The notes beneath the pieces were generated by a model. The model had not been told where the DNA came from, made no database searches, and was given only the letters and a program-made list of their open reading frames with translations. Made by a program: the position numbers and the translations under genes. A stretch of 64,000 nucleotides of DNA from Uranotaenia lowii (Eukaryota; Arthropoda; Insecta; Diptera; Culicidae). Shown here piece after piece: positions 19,741 through 30,732 of the stretch. The stretch covers positions 138,934,433-138,998,432 of the forward strand of contig NC_073691.1 in assembly GCF_029784155.1 (NCBI RefSeq), read 5' to 3'. Every line of letters starts with the position of its first letter. The stretch's first letter is position 1.

Positions 19741-20363
19741 AACACTGCTTGATCGTGATCACCAACTTTTCCGACGGACTCACGATAAGTGTATCGTCCA
19801 CGTACAAGACGATAATCACCTGCTGCTTCCCTGTGCCTCGATAGTACAGACACAAATCGTTTGGGCTCCTTTTGAACCCTAGCCGCTCGACGAACTTGTG
19901 GAACCGGATGTTCCAAGACCTGGACGCCTGTTTTAAACCATAGAGCGACTTATTCAATCGACAAACAAGTCCGCTCTGCTGCTCGAAGCCCTCTGGCTGA
20001 AGCATGTACATCTCTTCGGAAAGTTCGCCGTTGAGGAATGCCGTTTTCACATCCATTTGGTGGACGGCCATTCCTTCCTCGTTCGCCAAAGCCAGGACAG
20101 CTCTCAGCGTGTCCATGCGCGCTACCGGGGAGTAAGTTTCAGAGTAGTCAAACCCCAATTTCTGGCTGAAGCCCCTCGCTACTAAGCGGGCCTTGTAGCG
20201 CGGCGGCTGGTCATCTTCAGACGGCTTAAGCTTGAATATCCACTTGCAGGATATTGCGGTTCTTCCTTCTGGCAGCTCTGCTAAGGTCCATGTACCGTTT
20301 CTAGCCAACGCGTCCATCTCCTCCTGCATCGCCCGCTGCCACCGAACCCAGTCGTCACGTTTC
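19741..20363 (-). pseudogene. Copia pol fragment, reverse transcriptase core
   Basis: Reading leftward from the gypsy insertion, the fragment contains the copia RT blocks WIFKLK, YKARLVARGFSQ, YSPVARM, QMDVKTAFLNGEL, YGLKQASR and the active site YVDD. The frame is intact across the piece. Both ends are cut by insertions: the 6.3-kb gypsy on its N-terminal side and element X after VITIKQC. Confidence 0.93.
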
Positions 20364-20534
20364 TGTTGAATCCAACCCAATTATGGGTTTCTTTCGCTAA
20401 GCGTGAGCGAGCATAAAAGAAAATGTCAAAGTGTAGGAAACGTGACGAAACAAAAAATAAATTAAGCTGGTCTCTTTGATTCCAGACTCCGAACAGACAA
20501 CACGCGTCTTTCTGCTGCTCCATCCGAATTCTCA
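20364..20534 (+). repeat. 5' LTR of the 6.3-kb gypsy
   Basis: This 171-bp LTR runs from TGTTGAATCC to GAATTCTCA and is identical to 26468-26638. It is short for the group. TATA-like and initiator features were not resolved. Confidence 0.93.
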
Positions 20535-20535
20535 G

Positions 20536-20552
20536 TGGCGACGAGGAGAATC
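20536..20552 (+). other. Primer-binding site of the 6.3-kb gypsy
   Basis: TGGCGACGAGGAGAATC begins one base after the 5' LTR. TGGCGAC-type starts are common in insect gypsy elements. I could not assign the tRNA. Confidence 0.65.
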
Positions 20553-21072
20553 TTCTCCATTTTTTTTTTAAAAGAGTGCTTTTAAAGAAAGTTTTTCGGC
20601 AAGAGTTTGTCGCAATTGTGTATTGCCTGCGTTTTTTTTTTGTACGGCAACAGTATAAAAAGTGTGTTCCGGAAATTCACGGTCGTGCCTTTGATAGTGG
20701 CGACACAAAAGAAGAGTTGGTGGAAAACTCTTGGCGGTCGATTGTGGCCATCTTTCCTTCACGCCACGTGGAATTTTTTACTGGCGGGAAAGGATTTATT
20801 GGTTGCTGTTGCTGCTGGGTGTGAGTTGCTGCTGCTGCTGGGCGTGAGCTGTGGTGCTTCCGTCGGGATCTGCTGTTTGTTGTTGTCGTGCCTTTGGACG
20901 GGTTTTTCGCTGGCAATAAAGCGTTGGTTTAACCTCGGTCGGTTTTTGGCTGGGTTTTAGCTGATACAGGTACGTTATTTATTACCATTTTTTATTACTG
21001 CGTGCATCGGAATCAATTGGATTTTAATTTTCTATAGAAAACACATTTATTTCGTTTTGGATTCCTGCGAAA
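20553..21072 (+). other. 5' leader of the 6.3-kb gypsy
   Basis: About 520 bases between the primer site and the gag ATG. The 117- and 82-codon frames here are cysteine/leucine-rich low-complexity translations of GCTGCTGCT-type sequence and do not look like real proteins. Confidence 0.6.
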
Positions 21073-21822
21073 ATGCCTCTGATCAGTAATATAGACCCTT
21101 TTGTTCCGAATTCTGTTTCGTTTGCACAGTATGTGGAACAAATGGAATGGGTTTTTCGTTGCAATAAGATAGTGGAGGCCGATCGCAAAACATATTTTTT
21201 AGCTATGTGTGGGCAGGAGACATACAGTGAGTTGAAATTGCTTCACCCGGGGCAAGATTTAGAAACCAAAAGTTATGCGGATATTATTGCTTCATTAAAG
21301 AAAAGATTTGACAAAGTTGAAACCGATATGTTTCAACGATATAAATTTTACATCATGGCGCAGGAAGAAAGTCAAAAAGCGGAAGATTTTATACTCAATG
21401 TCAAGCTCCAAGCTGAAAGTTGTGCATTCGGGGATTTTAAGGATACTGCAATCCGGGATAAATTGGTCATGGGCGTGTTTGACAAGGAGGTACAACAAAA
21501 ATTGTTGGAGTTGGAAGATTTAACACTATCAAGAGTTGAAAAAATCATCGTTAATACGGAAAGTGCGGGCATAAGAGCTCGTGAAATTAATGACAGACGA
21601 CTAACAGTCGTCGCAAATGTTGATACTAAGGAAAGAAATGTTTTTAAACCAGATTATCGTTCAAGAAATCGTGATGTAAGGGTTTCGGAAAGAAATCGTA
21701 ATTTTCGTAATGGTAATAGTAGAAGCAGGAGCCGTTCTGTTTCTGGTGGTCGACGTTCATTTTACTGTACCTTTTGCAACAAAACTGGGCACACTAAAAA
21801 GTATTGCTATGCTATGAGTTGA
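21073..21822 (+). CDS. gag: Ty3/gypsy gag, 249 aa
   Basis: The capsid-like region covers about 10-170 and resembles retrotransposon gag (YVEQMEWVFRCNKI near the start). An Arg/Ser-rich basic stretch (about 195-230) precedes one zinc knuckle with C232, C235, H240 and C245 (CX2CX4HX4C), for nucleic-acid binding. The protein coats the element RNA in the cytoplasmic particle. The ATG at 21073 follows a 520-base leader. The stop lies 25 bases into the pol frame. Confidence 0.9.
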   Translation: MPLISNIDPFVPNSVSFAQYVEQMEWVFRCNKIVEADRKTYFLAMCGQETYSELKLLHPGQDLETKSYADIIASLKKRFDKVETDMFQRYKFYIMAQEESQKAEDFILNVKLQAESCAFGDFKDTAIRDKLVMGVFDKEVQQKLLELEDLTLSRVEKIIVNTESAGIRAREINDRRLTVVANVDTKERNVFKPDYRSRNRDVRVSERNRNFRNGNSRSRSRSVSGGRRSFYCTFCNKTGHTKKYCYAMS

Positions 21823-24172
21823 GAAATAAAAAGAAAAATTTGCGTGTGAATTTTGTGTCGAGTCCAGTGACACAGGAGTCCAGTGGTACTGATTATTTCA
21901 AAAGGCTAAGGGAGGAAGTTAAATCGAGTGATTCGGAATCGGATGAGGAAGTTTGCATGCAAATTGTTACCATCAAAAATATCAGCGAACCTTGCGTTGT
22001 TGACGTGCAGATTGAGGGTTGTTTTTTCCGTATGGAGGTCGATAGTGGTTCGGCGGTGTCCGTTATGGATGAGCATGATTTCAGGAAAAGTATGAATCAT
22101 TTGGGGCTTTCCCCGTACAAAAATCAGCTGGTAGTTGTTGATGGTACCAAACTCGAGGTCGTTGGTATGGTTAAGGTGGAGGTTTCCATGCAAGGCCTTG
22201 TAAGAAATCATTTGGAATTAATAGTGCTGCGAAATAATCAAAATTTACGAAGAATCACTCCTCTTTTCGGTCGCAAATGGTTGGATGCTTTCTTCTCGAG
22301 CTGGAGAACCGCTTTTACGTCGTCATCAGTAAATCAGATATCCAATTCCAGAATTGAAGAGGTGATGGACGATGTGAAATGTAAGTTTAAACATATTTTC
22401 AATAAAACTTTTTCCGATCCAATTGTAGGCTATAAAGCAGATTTAGTTTTGAAGGAAGATAGACCAATTTTCAAAAAGGCGTATGGGGTGCCTTTGCGTT
22501 TGAGACAAAAAGTAATTGAACATCTTGATTTTCTTGAAAGAGAGGGAGTTATTACACCTATTGAAATGAGTGAATGGGCTTCTCCGGTTATTGCGGTGAT
22601 GAAAAAAGATAACGAAATTCGTTTAGTTATCGATTGTAAGGTATCTGTTAACAAGTTAATAATACCAAATACTTATCCGCTGCCAGTAGCGCAAGATTTA
22701 TTTGCTTCTTTGGCGGGTGCTAAAGTATTTTGCTCTTTGGATCTTGCTGGAGCGTATACTCAGCTTTTATTAACAAAAAAATCTAGAAAATTTATGACTA
22801 TTAATACAATTAAAGGACTTTTTTGTTACAATAGGTTACCACAAGGTGTTTCATCATCCGCTTCGATTTTTCAAAAAATTATGGACCAGATTTTGAAAGA
22901 ATTGCCAATGGTGTTTTGCTATTTAGATGATGTTTTAATAGCAGGGGTAGATTTTGAAGATTGTAAGAAAAAACTTTATATTGTTTTAGAAAGATTGACT
23001 AAAGCAAATATTAAAGTCAATTTAAAAAAATGCAAGTTTTTTGTATCTTCTTTACCTTTCCTTGGGCATATTCTTACTAGAGATGGTCTCAAACCTTGTC
23101 CACAGAAAATCGAAACCATCAGTGAAGCGAAATCTCCAACAAATATAACAGAACTAAAGGCCTTCTTAGGTTTGCTAAATTTTTATGGCAAATTTATTCC
23201 CCAATTGTCTGCCAAATTGAGTTGTTTGTATAATTTACTAAAGAAAAACGTCCGCTTTCAATGGAATGATGAATGTGAAAAAGCTTTTGTCAATAGCAAA
23301 AAATATTTATTAAAATCAAATCTTCTAGAATTTTTCGATCCGGACAAGCCGATTGTTGTTGTTTCGGACGCCTGCAATTATGGAATTGGTGGAGTAATTG
23401 CACATGTGATAGACGGAGTTGAAAAACCGATATCATTTACTTCATTTTCACTTACAAAAGCTCAACAATCGTATCCAATATTACATTTAGAGGCTTTGGC
23501 TGTTGTTACGACAATTAAAAAGTTCCATAAATTTCTGTACGGGAAAAAAATTACTGTGTTCACCGACCATAAACCGTTAATTGGAATCTTTGGACGAGAA
23601 GGAAAAAACACAATGTTTGTAACTAGATTGCAACGTTATGTCATGGAGTTAACAATTTATGATTTTGAAATTGTTTACAGGCCATCCACGAAAATGGGTA
23701 ACGCGGATTTTTGTTCCCGTTTTCCGCTTAAACAGGAAGTGCCTAAATCATTACAACGTGAATTTATCAAAAGTTTGAATTTTTCGTCCAGTCTTCCAAT
23801 TGATTTTAAAATAATTGCTAAAGAAACAGCAAATGATAAATTCTTGAAACAGTTAAGGTATTACATTTTAAATGGTTGGCCTACAAAAGTAGAACGAAAT
23901 TTTAGAGATATTTACGCGCATTACCAAGATTTGGAAGAAGTAGACGGCTGTGTTTTGTTTCAAGATAGAATAATTATTCCTTTGTCGTTACAAAAAAATG
24001 TACTAGAAATTTTACATCAAAATCACAATGGAATTGTTAAAATTAAACAACTAGCCCGCAGAAGTATTTATCGGTTTGGTTTAAATCAAGATATTGAGCA
24101 ATTTGTTAAATCGTGTCAAATCTGTAATCAAATGGCCATTGTTCATCGTCCTAAAATAAAAAACAGTTGGAT
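21798..24172 (+). pseudogene. pol: Ty3/gypsy pol, first part (protease-RT-RNase H-integrase zinc region)
   Basis: The frame opens after a stop at 21795-21797 and overlaps gag by 25 bases in the -1 phase. No canonical slip heptamer is evident in that overlap. Counting from the TTG at 21804: protease DSG at 80-82, RT with D313 and YLDD at 373-376, RNase H with D522, E563 and D588, then the integrase zinc region with two His (in LHQNHNG) and CQIC. At 24173 the frame is broken by MITE B, after which about 30 MITE-derived codons lead to a stop at 24266. No other damage is seen, so pol was probably functional before the MITE arrived. Confidence 0.92.
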
Positions 24173-25203
24173 CACAGATGAACAGATGTACAAGCTCGAA
24201 CAAAAAATCTTCAAAAACTTGTGTAAAATTTCCAGTGCTCTATTTCAAACAAGCCGTAAAAAATGACGAAAAAACAGTGCCATCTATTGCTAGATTTGTA
24301 ACTTTTGAACGGCGCAATAGATGGCACTGTGTCTAGATAGCTCTTTTAAATGTAACAATTTTTCGAAAGGACACAATAGTATTTGAATTCAAAAATGAAT
24401 AAATTTAAATACAATACGACGAATTATTCTACACAATTTGATTAACCACGAAAAATTTTAAGCTGAGGAAAATAGCATCATCATGTTTCTTTCACTACAG
24501 AGATTGCCGAAATAACAAATAGATGTACAACCTTTAATTTTAATATTCCAGAAACCAGTGCAAAATTTCAAATGGTATCATTTAAACAAGCCGAATAAAC
24601 TTTTAAAGTTCCTCATTCTTGGAAGAGTACAATCGTATATGGTCTCAAAAATTAATAAATTAACATCGTAGCAGAATGGACGGCTTCAATATATTCACAA
24701 CAAGGTAAATTTGCCTGGTTCATTTTACCTTCATTATTTTTTAGTAAAAAAGACTAACTAAGAAATTCGGACAAGCCAGACGAACCAGTTGTTTTATCCA
24801 GTTGAGTTTAAAATTAACAATCTCATGAAACAATATAGATTCTAGGCTTTTCTGAGCGAGCATTTTCTTGTATCATATCTTTTTCTATTGAGTGTTTAAT
24901 GTTAGTTTGAAGCAATTAGAAAAAAGCTTAAAGCTATAAATTTACATGACGCAAATCATAAATGTGTTGCGAATCTTTATCATCAATTCGCTCAAAACTC
25001 GTCAAATAGAAATTCGACATTTTCATAACTGACTAATAGTTTGTTATTTTGTTTTGTTTACATTTCACTTTCTTCTTGACAGTTCTCTCTGGTGTCCTTG
25101 GAGACATCTGGTGGCTCAATCAAAACTCATAAAATTGATTGAAAACGGTCGTTGGAACTTTACACACGTTTCAAGGCTTAGCTTGTACATCAGTTCATCA
25201 GTG
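24173..25203. mobile_element. MITE copy B, 1031 bp, perfect 7-bp duplication GTTGGAT
   Basis: The ends read CACAGATGAACAGATGTACA and, from the right, CACTGATGAACTGATGTACA: 23-bp inverted repeats with 2 mismatches. GTTGGAT lies on both sides (24166-24172, 25204-25210). The right 150 bases match copy C (55363-56147). Inside, 24274-24290 and 24314-24330 form a perfect 17-bp hairpin (ACAGTGCCATCTATTGC). There is no transposase frame. Confidence 0.88.
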
Positions 25204-25205
25204 GT

Positions 25206-26342
25206 TGGATACCTGTAAAGCAACCTTTTAAAAGACTTCACGCAGATTTCTTTTATTTCCAACAGAAAGTTTTCCTAGTAATAATAGATAGTTGTTCCAA
25301 GTGGCTTGAGCTGGACTATATGCGTTTTGGAACAGATTGTAAAAAGGTTTTACATAAATTTATGGCTGTTTTTGCCAGATTTGGATTACCCGACGTAGTA
25401 GTCACTGATGGGGGGCCACCATTCAACTCACAATACTTTGTACAATTTTTGGAAAGGCAAGGCATTCAAGTTCTAAAAAGTCCTCCTTATAACCCCCAAA
25501 GTAACGGTCAGGCAGAGCGACTTGTTCGCTTAGTAAAGGAAGTTTTCAAAAAGTTTCTTCTAGACCCTAAAATGCAAAAAATGGATATTGAAGAGAAAAT
25601 TCAATATTTCCTGTTCAATTATAGAAATACATGTCTTAAATCAGGTCAATTTCCTTCAGAAAATATTTTCAAATTCAAACCGAAAACGTTAATAGACTTG
25701 CTAAATCCAAAATATGATTTTAAATTGAATTTGACGCAACCATTTCATGATGCAGATAGTAAAGTACGTACTAAAAAAGTAGTTTTAGACCCATTTTTAA
25801 ATATTAAAGCAGGGGAACCTGTTTATTACAAAAACCCCAAAAAGACTGATATAAAACGTTGGATAATTGCAAAATTTATAAAAAAAATCTCATCCAACGT
25901 TTTCCAGATTTCACTGAGCGGCAGAATGATCCTGGCACATCGGCAACAGCTACGTTTGGCAGAAAGAAGTCCAAGGCGAACGGGGGCGGTGATTGTTTCG
26001 GAACCTTGCCCGGAAGTTCGATTATCTAAACGAAGACGAGAAGACGACTTTTTGGTACAATCCGATATGTTACCGAGTCAGCAGAATGAAAGAGTTTTTG
26101 CCTCACAAGAGGCGTTCGAAATTCAAAGCGATATGTTGTCGGAATCGTCCGACGATTTCTATGGCTTTCCAGCGGATTCCTTCGTATTTGGCGATCGAAA
26201 CAGGCCAAGTAATTTAAGCGAATCTGAACAAAAGCATGAAGCAGATGTATTGGATTCCCAGCATGAACACACAGCTAACATTTTAAGAAGATCTAAAAGA
26301 AGAAAGCGAGAAAAGAAATCGAATGAATATGTTTATTATTAG
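25206..26342 (+). pseudogene. pol: Ty3/gypsy pol, second part (integrase catalytic core and tail)
   Basis: Pol resumes in its original phase after the MITE. The first catalytic Asp lies in LHADFF near 25245, before the ATG at 25320. The second is in VVVTDGGPPFN and the Glu in NGQAERL. A chromodomain-free, acidic and basic C-terminal tail ends at the stop 26340-26342. The integrase is physically separated from its zinc domain by 1 kb, so the element cannot now make a normal integrase. Confidence 0.92.
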
Positions 26343-26453
26343 AAAAAAAAATTATAACATAAGTTCAAACATTAACAACAATATTGAATTATAAAAATAA
26401 TAAGTTAAAAGATTCCGTTTGGTTTGGAATAGTTTTTTAATTGTAAATTAGCT

Positions 26454-26467
26454 GAAGAGGGAAGAAT
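26454..26467 (+). other. Polypurine tract of the 6.3-kb gypsy
   Basis: GAAGAGGGAAGAAT lies immediately before the 3' LTR start (TGTTGAATCC). Confidence 0.65.
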
Positions 26468-26638
26468 TGTTGAATCCAACCCAATTATGGGTTTCTTTCG
26501 CTAAGCGTGAGCGAGCATAAAAGAAAATGTCAAAGTGTAGGAAACGTGACGAAACAAAAAATAAATTAAGCTGGTCTCTTTGATTCCAGACTCCGAACAG
26601 ACAACACGCGTCTTTCTGCTGCTCCATCCGAATTCTCA
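26468..26638 (+). repeat. 3' LTR of the 6.3-kb gypsy
   Basis: Identical to the 5' LTR at 20364-20534. It supplies the last ~57 codons of the long minus-strand frame that otherwise belongs to copia; those codons are not part of the copia protein. Confidence 0.95.
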
Positions 26639-29192
26639 GTTTCTTCATCTCCTTCAGCGAATCCGGCAAGTTCTCGACGTACGACACGGCATTCAGGGCA
26701 AAAGCGGCGTAATCCACTTCATAATCCTTGTGCCAAGCCGGCGCAGACTTCGCGCGGACCGGACGATTTTCAGAAACACTCTCCGTCTGTTCTTCGGGAT
26801 ACCACTCTTCATTAAAACTTGCAAACTCTTCGTCCTCTTCTTGCGCGCCGTCGGACTCTTCAAAATCACTCACTTCTTTTTCGTGTTGTACACGATGCAC
26901 TTTTTGTCTTTCGTGATTTTCACGATTCACTGTTTGTTCTTCGTGTTCTTCTTTTTCAGGTTGCACACAGATGATGGGAAGACTTTCCTTCTTGTTCTTC
27001 ACTTCCTCCGATGACTGCAACTCCTCCGGAATCTCCACGAAGTCAACGTCGTGCGCCACGACGATCTGCCTCGTTTGCGGGTTCCACACACGATACCCAT
27101 TCGGTGCGTAGCCAAGAAAAATGCCTCTCCACGCCTTTGCGTCCAACTTCCGGCGGGTCTCTTTCGGAACGTGGACGTACGCAGTGCAACCAAACGTCCG
27201 CAGCTTACTAACATTCGGGCGTCGTCCCTCCCAAACCTCGAAGGGAGTCGCATTCAATTTATTTGCACTGGTGGGGCATCTGTTCGTCAAAAACACAGCA
27301 GTCTCGACGGCTTGCACCCAGAATCCTTTGGCTATCTTCGCATCGTCAATCATGGCTCGAGCTCGCTCAACTACAGTCCGGTTCATTCTTTCGCTGGTTC
27401 CATTCTGTTCGGGTGTGTAAGGGACGGTCCATTCAATTTGGATCCCCTTACGCCGGCAAAACCTGATAAAGCTCTTGTTCTGGTACTCACCGCCATTGTC
27501 GCACTTAATTCGAGAGATTCGATTCCCGAATTTGGCCGTAACCAACGCCTCGTAGTATTCAAAACAATCAAGCACTTCAGTCTTTTTCTTCATTGGAAAA
27601 ACCATCGCGAAATGGCTCCAATCATCCACGAACGAAACGAAATATCTTTCACCGTTCAGTCCGGTAGGCGTAACTGGTCCACAAACGTCCGAGTGGACAA
27701 CTTCTAGCACTCGCGACGACCGTTTCCCTTCTCGCACCGGAAAGGGCTTACGCGTTTGTTTGCCGATAACACACGATTCGCACACGATCTTTTCGTTGCT
27801 CGAACTTCGCTTTACTGGCGACAATCCGTCCACTAAGTTCTTGTTCACCAGCAGATCTAACTGTTTTTCGTTCAGATGTCCGAATCTGCGGTGCCACAAC
27901 TGCAATTCTCGCGCGATTCGACCACACGCGAACAACGATTCACTTCCGCAAATTTCACTTGTGTATAAATCCAGCTCGTAAAGTTTTCCGCGACGCGAAC
28001 CGGTAGCGACAGTTTCGGAACCACTATAGATTTTTACTTCGCCTTTATTAAAAACAACTCGCATTCCCTTGCTCTCAACCTTCAGCACAGAAAATAGGTT
28101 GAAGCGTAGCGATGGCACAAACAGCACATCCGTAACTGTACATGGAATGATCACACCTTTTACGCGGGAGAACAGTCTCACCGTACCAGAATGTTGAGCC
28201 ACGATTGAATCGCCATCCTTCGCCACTGCAATTGTCACCGGCTCTGCCAGTGGGCGCAAATCCTCGAAAAGCTCCCGATCCTTAACGAGATGATCAGAGC
28301 ATCCGGAGTCAATGAACCACTGCACACGATGCGGTTCGGTTGACTTTTCTTGCCGTGCACAATTCAACGCCACAAACGACACTCCTTTGCTGTTGGCCAA
28401 ATTTGCCTTCACTTGTTGTTTTCCTTTTTGCGACACTCTCGGGCAATCCGACATTTTATGCCCCTCTTGCTGGCAGCCAAAACACTTAAACTTCTTCTTC
28501 TTCCTGTTTTTCTGCTGCGCTCCGGCAAAAGCTGTGACGTCAGCTTTCGGGGGAAACAACTCGACATCTGACCCCTTCTGTTTGATCTCCTCGTCTAGGA
28601 GACGACAGCGCACGAAATCAAGTGTCAGTTTATCTTCGGGCATTGTCTCAATCGCCGTCACGACGGTGGAGAATTTCGGTCCAAGTGTTAGGAGCAGATG
28701 ACAAATAACATCCAGCTCATCGATATTTGCTCCTGTGTTGCGGTACTGCCTGACCAAACGGTCAAAATGCAGAAAATGCTCCTGCAACGAACCCGATTCG
28801 AAACGCAACGACAGCATCAGCCGCTTCAAATGCATACGGCTCGCTATGCTTTTTCGCTCAAACACCCGGACGAGAGCGTCCCAAATCTCCTTCGGCGTGC
28901 CCTTCTCCTGCACGTACTCCAACTGGGAGTCGTGTATACGGGACACCAGGAGCGATTTGCACTTTCGGTCCTGTTTTAAACGCCTTTCCCGTTTCGTCGC
29001 TTTTTCGCGGATCTCTTCCGCCGAATCTTCTGCTTCCTCCTTCAGTTCCGGAACATCATCCGCTTCTGTCTCGATACACTCCAACAAATCGTGTTCTTCG
29101 AGAAGAATTCTCACGCGGAACTTCCACGCAGTGAAGTTTGTTCCGTCGAACAACGGGAGCAGGAATCGCTCACTTTTCACTTCCTCGGCCAT
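26639..29192 (-). pseudogene. Copia gag-protease-integrase, truncated by the gypsy insertion
   Basis: The ATG at 29192 starts a copia polyprotein. Gag occupies about 1-230 (LFDGTNFTAWKFRV near the start), with a zinc knuckle at C237, C240, H245 and C250. The protease motif is DSG at 295-297. The integrase has H434, H439, C471 and C474, then D502, D565 and E601. A Glu-rich linker precedes the break at the GTTTC duplication. No stop or frameshift appears in more than 850 codons, so copia was not very old when it was interrupted. RT and RNase H lie further left in separate pieces. Confidence 0.95.
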
Positions 29193-29231
29193 TTTACACT
29201 TTCACAAAAGTCTTTACGCACTTCGCGAAAA

Positions 29232-29246
29232 CCGGGCACCATAACC
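29232..29246 (-). other. Copia primer-binding site
   Basis: GGTTATGGTGCCCGG follows the 5' LTR directly on the minus strand. It resembles the site in Drosophila copia, which pairs with an internal part of initiator methionine tRNA. The match is from memory and imperfect. Confidence 0.5.
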
Positions 29247-29455
29247 TGAAGTGATATGGTGGAGGAAGGAACACTCGCGGTTGAATAAAAACTACTTCGG
29301 AGACGATTATAAAAATAACAACGTGGTTTATTCTCTGGTAGTTTTACAAAGATTGAAAACAAGCGGAACACAGTGAACGCAAATAATGACAGCGCTATCA
29401 CATAGGCGGGTACGAATAGATGGGGGCACATTGATAGGGTTTGCAATACTCAACA
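29247..29455 (-). repeat. Copia 5' LTR, 209 bp
   Basis: On the minus strand it runs from TGTTGAGTATTGC to CATATCACTTCA, just before the primer site. Its outer 64 bases recur at 5132-5195. An AATAAA occurs within it (near 29322). Confidence 0.85.
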
Positions 29456-30120
29456 GTAGCGAGGTGAAGTTCACCTGAATTGAGCTCGATAAAAAAGTAT
29501 AATTCACCTAGAAAAAAAGGTGAATCCAAATAAGGTAAAACTTACCTCGTAGCGAGGTGTAATTGACCTGGATTGAGCTAAACAAAACGGTAAAATTCTT
29601 CTAAAAAATGTGCCTAATATGTGAAAATCGGAATAGAATAGTAAGTGTTCTTAAATATCATTTAGTTGTGCTGGTTCTCGTCATAATACTATTGATTTTG
29701 TTTCAGATCGGCCCATAGAGCTTTGAGGTGTATTACACGTCATCCTCCAGCCGGAAAAGCCGAACCTGACCGGATTAGTCGAACGGAGGAGGCCGCAGGT
29801 GGATTCAGCGACCATAGCGGCTCAGAAGAACGCGAAGCCGAATTACCAGTCCCTATTTATCTCCAATAAATATCATTTTTGAAAGAATTTTGTAGTTTTT
29901 TAATTCTTATTGAAGAAAACAATTAAACCAACCAGCATTTACCTTTTAAATCAGTAAATGGGAAAACGGTATTATTTACTATTTTGCTAGGTGAATGCGA
30001 AAAAGGTAAAATTTACCTTTTTGCTAGGTGAATGAAAAAAAGGTAAAATTTACCTCGAAAGAGGGGTGGAAAAAATTCACCTCGCAAAAAGGTAAATTTT
30101 ACCTTTTTTTATTTTCCGTG
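29456..30120. mobile_element. TA-site MITE, left part removed by copia insertion
   Basis: The right end reads ...TTATTTTCCGTG followed by TA, as in Tc1/mariner-type MITEs. Inner sequence repeats GGTAAAATTTACC and AGGTGAA motifs in both orientations. An intron-like stretch (GTAAGTGTTC... to TTTGTTTCAG, about 29641-29706) precedes a GC-richer block up to about 29860. The left terminus is missing, and copia's LTR abuts directly. Confidence 0.55.
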
Positions 30121-30142
30121 TAAAACAAAAGAGATATAACAG

Positions 30143-30732
30143 CAGGGGTGCCAGGTGGTTTTGCCAAAAATCAGGACACCGCGTATAAAACAATCAGGAT
30201 TTTTCAGGACACCACTAGATTGATGGAAATATATTTCTATATTTCTATATCTATATTTCTATATGCTGACTATAGTCAGCAGTTCTGATAAGATTGCATA
30301 AATAAAGGCGATATACTGGTGCAGTAGATGGCCTAATTTATGCAGTAGAAGTGAGCATTGATATCCTATAGGCTGTTACAGTTGATTTTTAGAACTTTTA
30401 TTATGGTGTGATTTGAGCAAAAATACAAGACATTTATCTCGAAAAATACCATTCAAATATCATCTGAATCTGATATTATACTATCGGATTAATAATTTTA
30501 ATTATTATCATTTATTATTATTTATATTTTATTACAAATTTGTTTGATGTTTTCATCATTTAACTACAAATTAGAATATAATTGTGATGCTATATTGAAA
30601 ATTAGGACAAATCAGGACGTTTTTAAGACAGTTTTTCAAAAATCAGGTCAATTTAAGAGTTTTTCAAAAAATCAGGACGGGCTCTCGAAAATCAGGACAA
30701 ATCCTGAAAAATCAGAACACCTGGCACCTCTG
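30143..30732. mobile_element. hAT-like non-autonomous element, 590 bp
   Basis: Ends are CAGGGGTGCCAGGTG and CACCTGGCACCTCTG. The 8-bp flanks TATAACAG and TTGAACAG match at 6 of 8 positions, fitting an aged hAT duplication. Interior repeats of ATCAGGACA occur near both ends. No transposase frame is present. Confidence 0.65.

Larger units (their letters stand above)
20364..26638 (+). mobile_element. Complete 6.3-kb Ty3/gypsy element inserted in copia, carrying MITE B
   Basis: Two identical 171-bp LTRs (20364-20534, 26468-26638) flank gag and pol on the plus strand. GTTTC is duplicated at 20359-20363 and 26639-26643, inside the copia frame. Apart from the 1-kb MITE in the integrase, gag and pol are open. 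Identical LTRs suggest a recent insertion, and the MITE must be younger still. Confidence 0.95.
5059..29455 (-). mobile_element. Ty1/copia element split into four coding pieces by nested insertions
   Basis: The element reads leftward from a 209-bp 5' LTR (29247-29455). Coding pieces are gag-protease-integrase (26639-29192), the first RT part (19741-20363), the end of RT (18214-18507) and RNase H (5203-5787). Each gap is an insertion with its own ends: the 6.3-kb gypsy (GTTTC duplication), element X (AA duplication) and element Y (TC duplication). Removing each insertion and one copy of its duplication restores frame and the family's conserved context at all three joins. This shows that the pieces were one gene. 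Copia's own left end is chimeric, so its target duplication cannot be found. The order gag-PR-IN-RT-RH is diagnostic of Ty1/copia. Confidence 0.9.

Noticed and set aside
20607..20960. 117-codon cysteine/leucine-rich frame
   Set aside because: It lies in the untranslated leader of the 6.3-kb gypsy and is a translation of GCTGCTGCT-type simple sequence.
26580..29244. Plus-strand frames of up to 218 codons
   Set aside because: They are antisense shadows of the copia gag-protease-integrase gene.
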